DNA of 64,000 bases, taken from assembly GCA_004168015.1 (NCBI GenBank), contig SEYW01000010.1, positions 1-64,000 of the forward strand. The letters run 5' to 3'. Both the position numbers and the translations under genes were made by a program. Below the pieces are notes generated by a model. It worked only from the letters and a program-made list of their open reading frames with translations. It had not been told where the DNA came from and made no database searches. How positions within the stretch are numbered: position 1 is the first letter of the stretch; each line of letters opens with the position of its first letter. Below, piece after piece: positions 54,582 to 63,860 of the stretch. Source of the DNA: Methylolobus aquaticus (GTDB taxonomy: Bacteria > Pseudomonadota > Gammaproteobacteria > Methylococcales > Methylococcaceae).

Positions 54582-55379
54582 ATGACCATCTCCATCAAGT
54601 CCCCAGAGGAAATCGAAAAGATGCGCGTCGCCTGCCGACAGGCCGCGGAAGTCCTGGAAATGATTGGCGACAATGTCCGTCCCGGGGTCAGTACCGACGA
54701 ACTGGATCGCATCTGCCACGAGTACATCGTGGGCAAGCTCCGCGCCATACCTGCCCCGCTTAACTACCGCGGCTTTCCGAAATCCATTTGCACTTCGGTC
54801 AACCACCAGGTGTGTCACGGCATACCGGGCCCGAAGAAGCTGAAGTCCGGCGACATCGTCAACATCGACATCACGGTCATCAAGGACGGCTACCACGGGG
54901 ACACCAGCAAGATGTTCTTCATTGGCGAGCCGACGACCCGCGCGCGCCGCCTGGTCGCGGTCACCCAGGAAGCAATGTACCGCGGCATCGATACGGTCCG
55001 CCCCGGCGCACTACTCCGCGACATCGGGAAGGCAATCCAGGAGCATGCGGAAGCCCATGGCTACTCCGTCGTGCGCGAGTTTTGCGGACATGGCATCGGG
55101 CGCGAGTTCCACGAGGATCCACAGGTCCTGCACTATTATGAGGCCGGAGCGACACTGGAGCTCAAGCCGGGCATGGTTTTCACGATCGAACCCATGATCA
55201 ATCAGGGCAAACGCCACGTGAAGATCCTGCCGGATGGCTGGACCGCCGTGACCAAGGACCACAGCTTGTCGGCGCAGTGGGAACATACAGTTCTGGTGAC
55301 CGAAACCGGTTACGAGATCCTGACTCTCCGCCAAGAGGAAATGCCCAACTATGGCCATCCCCAGGCCGTTGGCGCCTGA
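54582..55379 (+). CDS. map: Methionine aminopeptidase, type I
   Basis: Map removes the initiator methionine. The 265-residue protein has the metal-ligand blocks VNIDITVIKDGYHGDTS, EFCGHGIGREFHEDPQV, TIEPMINQG and SAQWEHTVLVT. It is divergent from rpsB, as in other gammaproteobacteria, and its 3' end overlaps the glnD start by 29 bases. Confidence 0.98.
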   Translation: MTISIKSPEEIEKMRVACRQAAEVLEMIGDNVRPGVSTDELDRICHEYIVGKLRAIPAPLNYRGFPKSICTSVNHQVCHGIPGPKKLKSGDIVNIDITVIKDGYHGDTSKMFFIGEPTTRARRLVAVTQEAMYRGIDTVRPGALLRDIGKAIQEHAEAHGYSVVREFCGHGIGREFHEDPQVLHYYEAGATLELKPGMVFTIEPMINQGKRHVKILPDGWTAVTKDHSLSAQWEHTVLVTETGYEILTLRQEEMPNYGHPQAVGA

Positions 55380-58017
55380 AGCGGCGTTCGTCGAGGCGCC
55401 TCTCGACATCCGGGCCTACCGCGCTCGCATCGAGCAATTCGAGTCCGGTCTCGTTGGGCGTTTCCGCAACGGCGAACTCGTCGGCGATCTGCTGCGGGCC
55501 CGGGCGGCTGTCATCGATGCGCTGCTGATCGAACTCTGGCAGCACTTTCTCGGTGCTCACGCCGACCGCCTGGCCCTAGTCGCCGGCGGCGGGTACGGCC
55601 GCGGCGAACTGAGCCTGCGCTCCGACATCGATCTGATCGTACTGCTCGACTGCGCGACGCATACGCCCGGCGTTGAATGTCTCCACCATGTCATTTACCA
55701 AAGCGACCTGGCGAATTTCAGCAACTTCCTGTGGGACATAGGGCTGAAGCCGGGACTTTCGGTGCGCACCCTCGACGAATGCATCGATCAGGCGGGCAAG
55801 GATCAGGCCGACATCACCAACCTGATGGAATCGCGCCTGCTCTACGGTAACGCCGACCTGTACGCGGCACTGTGGACGCAGATCGGCCCCGACCGCGTCT
55901 GGGCCTCCCGACACTACTTCGAAGCCAAACTGGCCGAGCAGCGCGGACGTTACGCCAAGTTTCACGACACCGCCTACAACCTGGAGCCGAATGTCAAGGA
56001 AGGTCCCGGTGGCTTGCGCGACATACAGATGATCGGCTGGATCATCAAGCGACACTACAATTCGCAGAATCTCCGCGACCTGATCGTCCATGGCTGGCTG
56101 ACGGAAAACGAGTACACCGAACTGGTCACGTCGCAGGAGTTTCTGTGGCGCGTTCGTTTCGGACTGCACGCTCTGACCGGCAAATGTGAGGACCGGCTGC
56201 TGTTCGATCACCAGAAGGACCTGGCCAACCAACTCGGCTACGAGGGAAACGACGTCAACGAGCGCGTCGAGCGGTTCATGCAGGATTATTTCCGGACCGT
56301 CATGGGGATCGAGCGGCTCAACGAGATGCTGCTGCAGCTGTTCAAGGAAGCCGTTCTGCACGGGGCCGAAGATTTCCTGATCCTGCCGATCAACCGGTAT
56401 TTTCAGGCCGTCAACAACTACATCGAAGCCGTCCATCCAGACATTTTCAACGAAGAGCCGCTGGCGTTGCTGCAAATCTTTCTGGTCCTGCAGCAGAACA
56501 GCGCGCTGCATGGGGTGCGCGCCTCCAGCATCCGACTTATCCGGCAGAACCTCCATCTGATCGACGAGGGGTTCCGGAACGATCCGCGCGCCTGCGCCCT
56601 GTTCATGAGCATCCTGCGCCAGCCACGTGGCATCACGCATCAATTGCGCCGGATGAACCGCTACGGCGTCATGGCCGCGTACCTGCCGGCTTTCGGCAGG
56701 GTGGTCGGCCGGATGCAGTATGACCTATTCCACGTCTATACCGTGGACGAACACACCCTGTTCGTCATCCGTAACCTGCGCCGTTTTTCCGTCGAGAAGT
56801 TTCGACCCGATCATCCGCTTTGCAACGAAATCTTCGAGCTGATCGACAAACCCGAACTGCTCTACATCGCCGGCCTCATGCACGATATCGCCAAGGGCAG
56901 CGGGCATGATCATTCGGTTGCTGGTGAGAACATCGCCGAGGATTTCTGCCGCCGCCATGGGGTTCATCGCCGCGATACGGCGCTGGTCACCTGGCTGGTG
57001 CGCAATCACCTGTTGATGTCGCTGACAGCGCAACGCAAGGACATCAGCGATCCGAAGATCATCCATGAGTTTGCCGAGCAGGTCGAAGATCAGAACCGGC
57101 TGAACTATCTGTTTCTGCTGACCGTCGCGGACATCCGCGCCACCAACCCGACGCTCTGGAACAGCTGGCGCGATGCGCTGCTGCGGGACCTGTACGCGGC
57201 GACGCGCTGGGCCTTGCGGCGAGGCCTCGACAACCCGCTGGAACGCACCGAACAGATCGCCGCAATTAAGACCGAGACGCTCCATCTGCTCGACATGCAT
57301 GGAATGCCACGCGAAGCCGTCGATCGCATCTGGAAAGATCTCGGGGACGAATACTTCATCCGCTACCTGCCGGACGAGATTGCGTGGCACACCATCGCCA
57401 TCGCTTCCTGCAGCGACAGCGATCTGCCGCTGGTCTTGCTGCGGCCGATGAGTCAGCGCGGCAGTCCCGAAATCTTCGTTTATGCGCGGAATCAGGACTA
57501 TATCTTCGCTCACAGCACCGCGGTCCTGGACCAGTTGGGGCTGACGATCTTCGACGCCAAGATCATCACCACCCGCAACGGCTTCGTTCTGAACAGCTAC
57601 CACGTACTCGAACAGAGCGAACGTCCGATCCGGGATCAGATGCGCCAGATCGATATCTGCCGGAAGTTGCGGAGTTGCCTGCTACACCCGGGGGCGGCGC
57701 CGCTCAAGGTCGAACGCATGGAACCGCGCCACACCAAGCATTTTCAGGTCCCGACGCGCATCGAGTTCAAGGAGGACCCCGAAGGCCGGTACACCATCAT
57801 CGAACTCGTCGCGACCGATCGCCCTGGACTCTTGTCCAAGGTTGGACAAGCCTTCAATCGCTTCGGCATCCGCCTGCACAACGCGAAGATTTCCACCATC
57901 GGCAGTTATGCCGAGGACATCTTCTACATCACCGACCTGCATAACCGTCCGCTGCACGCGGCCCAACTCCGGGAGGCCATGAAAACGGCCATTACCGAGA
58001 TGGTCGGCAGCAACTGA
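55351..58017 (+). CDS. glnD: Bifunctional uridylyltransferase/uridylyl-removing enzyme
   Basis: GlnD modifies PII proteins according to glutamine level. The 888-residue protein has the nucleotidyltransferase motif GGYGRGELSLRSDIDLIVLL, an HD domain (LMHDIAKGSGHDHS) and two C-terminal ACT domains (one begins FVYARNQDY, the other ELVATDRPGLLSKV). AGAGGA lies about 11 bases before ATG 55351, inside map. map-glnD is a common pair. Confidence 0.97.
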   Translation: MAIPRPLAPEAAFVEAPLDIRAYRARIEQFESGLVGRFRNGELVGDLLRARAAVIDALLIELWQHFLGAHADRLALVAGGGYGRGELSLRSDIDLIVLLDCATHTPGVECLHHVIYQSDLANFSNFLWDIGLKPGLSVRTLDECIDQAGKDQADITNLMESRLLYGNADLYAALWTQIGPDRVWASRHYFEAKLAEQRGRYAKFHDTAYNLEPNVKEGPGGLRDIQMIGWIIKRHYNSQNLRDLIVHGWLTENEYTELVTSQEFLWRVRFGLHALTGKCEDRLLFDHQKDLANQLGYEGNDVNERVERFMQDYFRTVMGIERLNEMLLQLFKEAVLHGAEDFLILPINRYFQAVNNYIEAVHPDIFNEEPLALLQIFLVLQQNSALHGVRASSIRLIRQNLHLIDEGFRNDPRACALFMSILRQPRGITHQLRRMNRYGVMAAYLPAFGRVVGRMQYDLFHVYTVDEHTLFVIRNLRRFSVEKFRPDHPLCNEIFELIDKPELLYIAGLMHDIAKGSGHDHSVAGENIAEDFCRRHGVHRRDTALVTWLVRNHLLMSLTAQRKDISDPKIIHEFAEQVEDQNRLNYLFLLTVADIRATNPTLWNSWRDALLRDLYAATRWALRRGLDNPLERTEQIAAIKTETLHLLDMHGMPREAVDRIWKDLGDEYFIRYLPDEIAWHTIAIASCSDSDLPLVLLRPMSQRGSPEIFVYARNQDYIFAHSTAVLDQLGLTIFDAKIITTRNGFVLNSYHVLEQSERPIRDQMRQIDICRKLRSCLLHPGAAPLKVERMEPRHTKHFQVPTRIEFKEDPEGRYTIIELVATDRPGLLSKVGQAFNRFGIRLHNAKISTIGSYAEDIFYITDLHNRPLHAAQLREAMKTAITEMVGSN

Positions 58018-58025
58018 CGCGGATC

Positions 58026-58053
58026 TTGCCGGACACGGAGTTCATGCTATTCT
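58026..58053 (+). promoter_or_regulatory. Candidate promoter for the DUF6763-like gene
   Basis: TTGCCG (58026-58031) and TATTCT (58048-58053) are 16 bases apart, and TG one base before the -10 makes an extended -10. The gene starts about 150 bases further on. Confidence 0.4.
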
Positions 58054-58206
58054 GACGCCCCGGGCGCCCAGCCAGCCGAGTCGTATGGCAACTCCCGCCG
58101 TTCGACGTCCACCGCTGCGGTGAGCCCGGAGCAGACTGCTTATCGGCAACACCTACGCGGCCAACTTCCCGTCCTGCCGCGTGCTCGCGCTGGAGGACTC
58201 GTTACC

Positions 58207-58512
58207 ATGGTTGCCTCATCCGCTCAGCTCGAAAACTGGTACCAGGATTCTGCTACCGGCCGCAGCTTCCGAGTCATCGCCGTGGACAAAGCCGCAGACT
58301 CGATCGAGATTCAGTATTTCAACGGCGATTTGGGCGAATACGATTTCGCCTCATGGGCCGAATCCGGCTTTTCCCCGATCGAAGCACCGGAAGACTGGAG
58401 TGGCCCGTTCGATGATCTGGAACTCGACGACATGGGCTACAGCGACCCGGACAGTCACCGCAACCGCGACTTCAACCTCGACGATCTCCTGGACGCAGAG
58501 GACGAACGCTGA
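58207..58512 (+). CDS. DUF6763-like acidic protein
   Basis: A 101-residue acidic protein with blocks ENWYQDSATGRSFRVIAVD, IEIQYFNGDLGEYDFASW, EAPEDWSGPFDDLELDDMGY, matching my recollection of DUF6763 proteins of gammaproteobacteria. No membrane segment or enzyme motif is visible. ATG 58207 is chosen over an upstream frame because the family begins near the YQD motif. It lies alone between glnD and the convergent alanine dehydrogenase gene; its function is unknown. Confidence 0.75.
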   Translation: MVASSAQLENWYQDSATGRSFRVIAVDKAADSIEIQYFNGDLGEYDFASWAESGFSPIEAPEDWSGPFDDLELDDMGYSDPDSHRNRDFNLDDLLDAEDER

Positions 58513-58549
58513 TGTTCGCGGGTAGGCAGTTCCCGACGCCACAGCCGCG

Positions 58550-59659
58550 TCAGATCAGCGTCTCCAGCGGTCGGTAACGATCGCTGATCCCGAGTGATTC
58601 GGCGGCGGCACGGCATGTCACGTATCCGCCACAGGCATTGACCGCCTTGGCGAAGCCAGCGTCGTACCGGAACGCGCCGGTGCCTTCCGCAGCCAGACGC
58701 AACACGTAGGGCAAGGTTGCATGCGTCAAGGCCAGCGTGGACGTCCTCGGGTAAGCCCCCGGCATGTTCGTGACGCAATAGTGGATGACCCCGTGCCGGA
58801 CATAGACGGGGTCCGAGTGCGACGTGGGCCGCGAGGTTTCTATACAACCGCCCTGGTCGATGCTGACGTCGACGATGACGGCACCTGGCGGCATCGACCT
58901 GACCATACTCTCGCTGACCACGGAGTCTGCCCGGGCGCCCTTGTGAAGAATCGCCCCGATCAGTAAATCGGCCATGCGCACCTTGTCGGCGACCACGGCC
59001 GGATCGTAGATCCGGTAATGCAGACGGTCGCCCAGTTCCTTCGCCAGTTCCGTGCCGCGGAGCGGATCGAGGCCCACGACCGTGACTTCTGCTCCCAGGC
59101 CGATCGCTGTGCGGGCCGCGTGAGAACCGACGACCCCGTCGCCCACGATCAAGACTTCGCCGTAGGAGCGCCCCATGACCTTGCCCAGTTGCGTACCACG
59201 CCCCCCATTGAAGCGGGCCAGGTAATAGGCTCCCATCTGCGACGCCATGTTGCCGGCAATGGCGCTCATCGGCGCCAGCAAGGGCAGGCGACCGGCCGCA
59301 TCTTCCAGTGTCTCGTAAGCCGCGGCCGTGGTGCCCGCACGCAGCAGGGCCTCAGTCAATGCCGGGTCCACGCCGGCCAAGTGAAAGAACGTGAATACGG
59401 TCTGCGTTCCGAGGAAGCGGTACTCGCTCACGAGCGGTTCCTTGACCTTCAGTACCAACGCGGCGGCCCAGGCCTCCTCGGCAGTCCCGAGTTTGGCACC
59501 GGCGGCCACATAAGCCGCGTCGTCGAAACCGGACCCCGCACCGGCCGAGTGCTCGATAAAGACGGCATGACCGGCGGCGACCAGGGCGGCGGCTCCGTCC
59601 GGAGTCAGCGCGACGCGATATTCCTGGTCCTTGACCTCCTTCGGTACTCCGATCTTCAT
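58550..59659 (-). CDS. ald: Alanine dehydrogenase
   Basis: Ald interconverts alanine with pyruvate and ammonia using NAD. The 369-residue protein starts MKIGVPKEVKDQEYRVALTP and has VGDGVVGSHAARTAIGLGAEV (Rossmann fold), MSAIAGNMASQMGAYYL and VDVSIDQGGCIETSRPT, all family blocks. The gap to the next gene upstream is about 100 bases. Confidence 0.96.
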   Translation of the reverse strand: MKIGVPKEVKDQEYRVALTPDGAAALVAAGHAVFIEHSAGAGSGFDDAAYVAAGAKLGTAEEAWAAALVLKVKEPLVSEYRFLGTQTVFTFFHLAGVDPALTEALLRAGTTAAAYETLEDAAGRLPLLAPMSAIAGNMASQMGAYYLARFNGGRGTQLGKVMGRSYGEVLIVGDGVVGSHAARTAIGLGAEVTVVGLDPLRGTELAKELGDRLHYRIYDPAVVADKVRMADLLIGAILHKGARADSVVSESMVRSMPPGAVIVDVSIDQGGCIETSRPTSHSDPVYVRHGVIHYCVTNMPGAYPRTSTLALTHATLPYVLRLAAEGTGAFRYDAGFAKAVNACGGYVTCRAAAESLGISDRYRPLETLI

Positions 59660-59761
59660 GACAGGGACCCTTCCGGACTCGCGGTGAACATGATCCAGAC
59701 CTGCGGGAAAACGAGGCGGATCACGCAGACCGCCGCCAGGAACCCGGCGCTCAATTCAAGT

Positions 59762-60193
59762 TCAAGTGAACACGTAGCCTCGAATGTCGGCTTCGGATTT
59801 TTGCACCAGATTCTTGTCGATCGTCTTCACGACCACACGCGCCGTCGGCGCGCTGAGTTCCTGACGCAGCATGCCCAGAAACTCCGGTGCCGCGATAAGA
59901 ATGAGCGCCTCGTATTCGCTACGGGCTCGCCCCTGTTCGATACGCTCCGCCAATCGCTTGGCGAAGACCAAGGCCTCGTGATGCTTTGCATCTGATTGTT
60001 TCTCGAAGCCGTGGCGGCCCTCCTCGACGCCGTTGAAACCCCTTCCGGGCCGGTCTGAAACAATGTCCTGGTCTTTCGCTCGACTATCGGTGTGAGCGAA
60101 GTCCTCCACTTCGGTCAGCGGACTGACCCGGTTCTCCGAAACAAAAATCCTCGCGCGGCTGCTTTCGGCGGCAACAACCCATGTCTTTTCCAT
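59762..60193 (-). CDS. Host attachment family protein
   Basis: A 143-residue protein of the 'host attachment' family (Pfam family related to Rhizobium attachment proteins). Landmarks are TWVVAAESSRARIFV, LIAAPEFLGMLRQEL and VKTIDKNLVQKSEADIR. It has no signal peptide, so the family name probably misleads; the fold resembles an RNA release factor-like (eRF1 domain) protein. It stands alone near ald. Confidence 0.85.
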   Translation of the reverse strand: MEKTWVVAAESSRARIFVSENRVSPLTEVEDFAHTDSRAKDQDIVSDRPGRGFNGVEEGRHGFEKQSDAKHHEALVFAKRLAERIEQGRARSEYEALILIAAPEFLGMLRQELSAPTARVVVKTIDKNLVQKSEADIRGYVFT

Positions 60194-60348
60194 CGTAGTC
60201 TCCGTGCGCTTTACTTGTCGTTTCGTCCGATATTATGCCTCAATGCGCCCGAGGCGGCCGCCACCCGCGGATCCGCACCCTGCCCACGTCTCTGTCAAGG
60301 GCACTCGTGCCAACCCCACCGCCGCCCCCCAGATGTTCGCAAGAACCA

Positions 60349-61047
60349 TCAGTGGCGCTTCCTCACGGCCTGCGCTGTGGCCTGGGAGGGTTTGGCCGGG
60401 GCCTTGGCGGGCGGCTCGGCAGCCGCTGCAGCCGGCTCGGCGGTGCTGCCCGGATCCGGTATACCGCGGTCACGGTTCCATTCGTCCACCTTCCCGAGCG
60501 CCTCGCCGATTTCCCCCGGCGTCATCTCCGGGGCGATTTCTCCACGCACCCGCAGCGCGTCCCGATCACCGAACTCGAAGGCCAGCGTCAACCAAAAAAA
60601 GGCCTGCACCAGGTCCTTGGTCACGCCATCGCCCTGAGCATACAGATTGCCCAGCACTGACTGTGCCGCGCTGACGCCCCGATCGGCCGCCAGGCGAAAC
60701 CATTTCGCCGCTGCCTCGCTGTCCTGGACGGTGCCTAACCCGTAGTAATGCAGCATGCCGAGCTTGCCTTGGGCGATCGGGTGGTTCTGGTTTGCCGCCT
60801 TCTGATACCAGTCGAAGGCCGTAGCGTAATCCTGTTTCACTCCCCAGCCGCGCATGAACAGGTTGCCGAGGTTCACCTGAGCATCGGCCTCGCCCTGCTC
60901 GGCCAGCGGACGAAATTCCGCGAAGGCCACCTCGTAGTCCTTGCGCCGCACCGCATCCAGTCCCACATCCAGATCCGCTGCCACGGCCGCCAGAGCCACC
61001 CCCCACCATAACGAGGCGCACAGCGCCGCGCGCCACCGCACCTTCAT
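60349..61047 (-). CDS. Sel1-repeat protein, exported
   Basis: A 232-residue protein with a signal peptide (cleavage near AVA-A) and about four Sel1-like tetratricopeptide repeats between residues 25 and 165 (A..NLGNLFMRGWGV..DY.A, LGMLHYYGLGTVQD, LGNLYAQGDGVTKDL). The tail is Ala/Pro/Lys-rich. Sel1 proteins scaffold protein contacts. Its ATG overlaps the stop of the upstream oxidoreductase gene by four bases. Confidence 0.9.
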   Translation of the reverse strand: MKVRWRAALCASLWWGVALAAVAADLDVGLDAVRRKDYEVAFAEFRPLAEQGEADAQVNLGNLFMRGWGVKQDYATAFDWYQKAANQNHPIAQGKLGMLHYYGLGTVQDSEAAAKWFRLAADRGVSAAQSVLGNLYAQGDGVTKDLVQAFFWLTLAFEFGDRDALRVRGEIAPEMTPGEIGEALGKVDEWNRDRGIPDPGSTAEPAAAAAEPPAKAPAKPSQATAQAVRKRH

Positions 61048-62030
61048 GCCGTCTCCGCCACCTGCAGCACCAGTTTGCCGATGTGCTGGCCTGCTTCCAT
61101 GAGGCGATGCGCCTCGGCCGCCTGGGCGAGCGGCAGGACACGATCGACCACCGGCCGCACGCTGCCGGAAACCAGCCAGGGCCACACGGTGCCGGCCAGC
61201 GACACGGCGATACGCGCCTTTTCGGCAACCGGGCGCGGCCGCAACGTGGACCCCGTGACGATCAGCCGTTTCACCATGAGCTTGAACAGGTCCAACTCGG
61301 CTTTCGCGCCATGCTGGACGGCGATCTGGACCAGGCGCCCGCTTTCGGCCAGACACGCGAGATTCCTCGGCAGATAGTCGCCCCCGACCATGTCCAGCAG
61401 GACATCGACACCCCGCCCACCCGTTAGCGCATCGACCCGCGCGACGAAATCCTCTTCGCGGTAATTGATCGCCTGTGCGCCGAGCGCGACGCAGGCACGG
61501 CACTTCTCGGAGTTGCCGGCTGTTGCGTACACCACAGCCCCGGCAGCCCGGGCCAACTGAATCGCCGCGACGCCGATGCCGCTGGCGCCGCCATGCACCA
61601 GGAAGTGCTCCCCGCTTTGCAGGCCTCCACGGTCGAAGACGTTGTTCCAGACCGTGAACAAGGCCTCCGGTAGCGAAGCGGCCTCTGTTGCCGAGAGACC
61701 TTCGGGTATGGGCAGGCACAGCGGGGAGGCAGCGATGCAATACTCGGCGTAACCGCCGCCGGTGACCAACGCGCAAACCCGATCGCTGACGGACCAACCG
61801 CCCACGTCGGGTCCGAGCGCAGCAATCTCCCCGGCGACTTCCAGTCCCGGTATGTCGGATGCCCCGGGCGGTGGCGGATACAAACCGCGCCGCTGCAGGA
61901 TGTCGGGCCGATTGATGCCCGCCGCCTGCACGCGGATCAGGACCTCACCGTAGCGGGGCACCGGCAACGGACGCTCCGCGAGCCGCAGCACCTCGGCACC
62001 GCCGGGCTCGGTGATCTCGATGGCGCGCAT
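61044..62030 (-). CDS. NAD(P)H:quinone oxidoreductase, MDR family
   Basis: A 328-residue medium-chain reductase of the quinone oxidoreductase (QOR/PIG3) type. It has AGINRPDILQRRGLYPPPPG, PGLEVAGEI, the nucleotide-binding HGGASGIGVAAIQLA and the C-terminal MEAGQHIGKLVL. It lacks the structural zinc cysteines of alcohol dehydrogenases. ATG 62030 (MRAIEIT) is preferred to 62045. Confidence 0.93.
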   Translation of the reverse strand: MRAIEITEPGGAEVLRLAERPLPVPRYGEVLIRVQAAGINRPDILQRRGLYPPPPGASDIPGLEVAGEIAALGPDVGGWSVSDRVCALVTGGGYAEYCIAASPLCLPIPEGLSATEAASLPEALFTVWNNVFDRGGLQSGEHFLVHGGASGIGVAAIQLARAAGAVVYATAGNSEKCRACVALGAQAINYREEDFVARVDALTGGRGVDVLLDMVGGDYLPRNLACLAESGRLVQIAVQHGAKAELDLFKLMVKRLIVTGSTLRPRPVAEKARIAVSLAGTVWPWLVSGSVRPVVDRVLPLAQAAEAHRLMEAGQHIGKLVLQVAETA

Positions 62031-62061
62031 GGTCGTAACCCTCATATGGCGTGTACTCCGG

Positions 62062-62565
62062 TCAGGAAGACTGACCCGCCAGCCACAACCGCAGGCGCAG
62101 ACCCCATTCCGTTGCGTAGCCGCTCACGGCATCGCGAATCGTGCCGTGCGTGTCGACGATGAAGACCGCCGGAACGCCCTTGAGCCCGTATCGCGTGGCG
62201 ATAGTACCATCCGGGTCTGCATGAACGGGCAGTGTGAAGTGCTGCTTGCGGATGTAATCGCGCAGTTCCTGGTCGGTTCCCGACTGCAGCGCCACGCTGA
62301 CGACCGGGTAGTCGCGCGCTATGGCCTCGACGTTTCCTTGCATCGCACGGCAGATGGGACACCAACTCGCCCAGAAATAAAGCACGGCCGGCCGGCCCGC
62401 CCGGTGCGGATCGCCCCACTCGAATGCGGCTCCGTCCAGGGAGCGGCTGGTCAGCGGCGGTGCCTGCCCCTCGATCAAGGCTCTATCCTTCCAACCCTGC
62501 GCCGCGAGGAAAACAACGACCAGCAAGGGCCAGAACCACCAGCCCGACTTGCGGCCGGGCGTCAT
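62062..62565 (-). CDS. TlpA-like thioredoxin-fold protein
   Basis: A 167-residue membrane-anchored thioredoxin of the TlpA/ResA/ScsD type. One N-terminal helix (about residues 9-24) anchors it, and the thioredoxin domain has Cys69-Pro-Ile-Cys72 (WASWCPIC) and the cis-Pro loop KGVPAVFIVD. It probably acts in periplasmic thiol-disulfide exchange. ATG 62565 overlaps the upstream metallopeptidase stop by four bases. Confidence 0.9.
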   Translation of the reverse strand: MTPGRKSGWWFWPLLVVVFLAAQGWKDRALIEGQAPPLTSRSLDGAAFEWGDPHRAGRPAVLYFWASWCPICRAMQGNVEAIARDYPVVSVALQSGTDQELRDYIRKQHFTLPVHADPDGTIATRYGLKGVPAVFIVDTHGTIRDAVSGYATEWGLRLRLWLAGQSS

Positions 62566-63305
62566 CGCACCGGCCCGAAACGATGCAGCAGTCGTCCGCC
62601 TTCGGCCTTGAGCCACTGGCGGGCCTTTCCCCAGTCAGGGAAATGTTCGTTCACCAAAGCCCAGAAATGCGCGGAATGATTGCGGTGGCGGATGTGGCAC
62701 AACTCGTGGACCACGACATACTCCAGCACCGCGGGCGGCACTGCGACAAGCAGCCAGTTCAGATTGATGTCGTTCACTGCACCGCAACTGCCCCAGCGCG
62801 TCCGCATCCGCTTGATGCGTAGTTGGCGCGGATGAACACCGATGCGCTCGGCATGCGCCCGCATCAAGGCTTCAGCGCGCTGAGCGAGCCAACCCCGTGC
62901 CCAGGAAAACGTGAGCAGTTCGATCTGTGCCGCCCGAATCGGGAAGGACAAACCCGTGAGCCGGAGGGCCTCGCCGTCATAACTCACGCGGGCCTGGCCT
63001 GACGGCGGGTCCTGCCGCAAGAAGGGTGTTGCAGCCGCCTGCAATGGAAAACTGAGGTCGCCGGGTGCACTCGCGTCCTGCCAGAAGCTTTGCGCCGGCA
63101 CGTGGGCAATGGCCTCACGGTATTTCCGGACCAACCAGTCATGATGCTGTCGGATGAATTCCCGCGCGATGCGCTCCGAACATCGGGCCGGCAGCACGCA
63201 CTCCACGCCCTCCGCCCGCACGATCAGGCGCAAACGCTTGGCACGGCAGCTCCGGCGCACATGCAACGGAAAGGCCAGCCCGGCGAGCAGGGGCTCGCTA
63301 GCCAT
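62562..63305 (-). CDS. YgjP-like M48-type metallopeptidase (DUF45)
   Basis: A 247-residue protein with the motif HELCH (residues 200-204) and His210 in RHRNHSAHFW as probable third zinc ligand. The RTRWGSCGAVNDINLNW block before it is typical of the YgjP/DUF45 family, whose substrates are not well known. ATG 63305 is used; an upstream frame extends to 63341. It is coupled to the following TlpA-like gene. Confidence 0.9.
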   Translation of the reverse strand: MASEPLLAGLAFPLHVRRSCRAKRLRLIVRAEGVECVLPARCSERIAREFIRQHHDWLVRKYREAIAHVPAQSFWQDASAPGDLSFPLQAAATPFLRQDPPSGQARVSYDGEALRLTGLSFPIRAAQIELLTFSWARGWLAQRAEALMRAHAERIGVHPRQLRIKRMRTRWGSCGAVNDINLNWLLVAVPPAVLEYVVVHELCHIRHRNHSAHFWALVNEHFPDWGKARQWLKAEGGRLLHRFGPVR

Positions 63306-63353
63306 TCGCCCCCCGGCCCACAGTCCCCGCAGAGCGGGCAACGGTCACACGGT

Positions 63354-63860
63354 TCATGACTCGGCACCCTCGTCGATGGCAAGGATTTCCAGTTCTTCAT
63401 CCCCGGCCGGCCGCTTCCAGACGACGCTGTCGCCCAACTCCGCGTGCAACAGTGCCGTCGCCAGCGGGGACACCCAGCTGATGCGTCCGCGCTGCACATC
63501 CGCCTCGTCCTCACCGACGATCGTGAAGCGCTGCTCCCGACCACCCGCATCGCAAACGGTCACGGTATCGCCAAACCGCACGCGACCATCCGATACCGTC
63601 CGTGGGCCGACCAGCACCGCGCGTTGCAGGCGTTCCTCGAAAAAGCGGAGATCCCGTTCGACGACGCCCAGATCTTGCCGGCTCTGAAGGCTCTCCTGTC
63701 TGGACAGTTCCGCACGTCGTTCTGTCAACTCTGCCACGCGGGCCTGGAGATGCCGCAGCCCAGCCGCCGTTACATAATTGGTGTGTGGACTTTGTGGACG
63801 GTCGGGCAACTGCTCCGCCCGATCGCTATCATCCTCTTCCTTGACGAAGGCTCGGCTCAT
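63354..63860 (-). CDS. GreA/GreB-like transcription elongation factor
   Basis: A 168-residue protein related to GreB. It begins MSRAFVKEEDDSD and continues through DRPQSPHTNYVTAAGLRHL, with an N-terminal coiled coil (about residues 35-75) and a C-terminal FKBP-like domain (VGEDEADVQRGRISWVSPLATALL). Gre factors restart backtracked RNA polymerase. The coiled-coil tip should carry two acidic residues; here the tip has RQDLGVVERD, which keeps an Asp and Glu. Its ATG overlaps the stop of an upstream gene by four bases. Confidence 0.9.
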   Translation of the reverse strand: MSRAFVKEEDDSDRAEQLPDRPQSPHTNYVTAAGLRHLQARVAELTERRAELSRQESLQSRQDLGVVERDLRFFEERLQRAVLVGPRTVSDGRVRFGDTVTVCDAGGREQRFTIVGEDEADVQRGRISWVSPLATALLHAELGDSVVWKRPAGDEELEILAIDEGAES

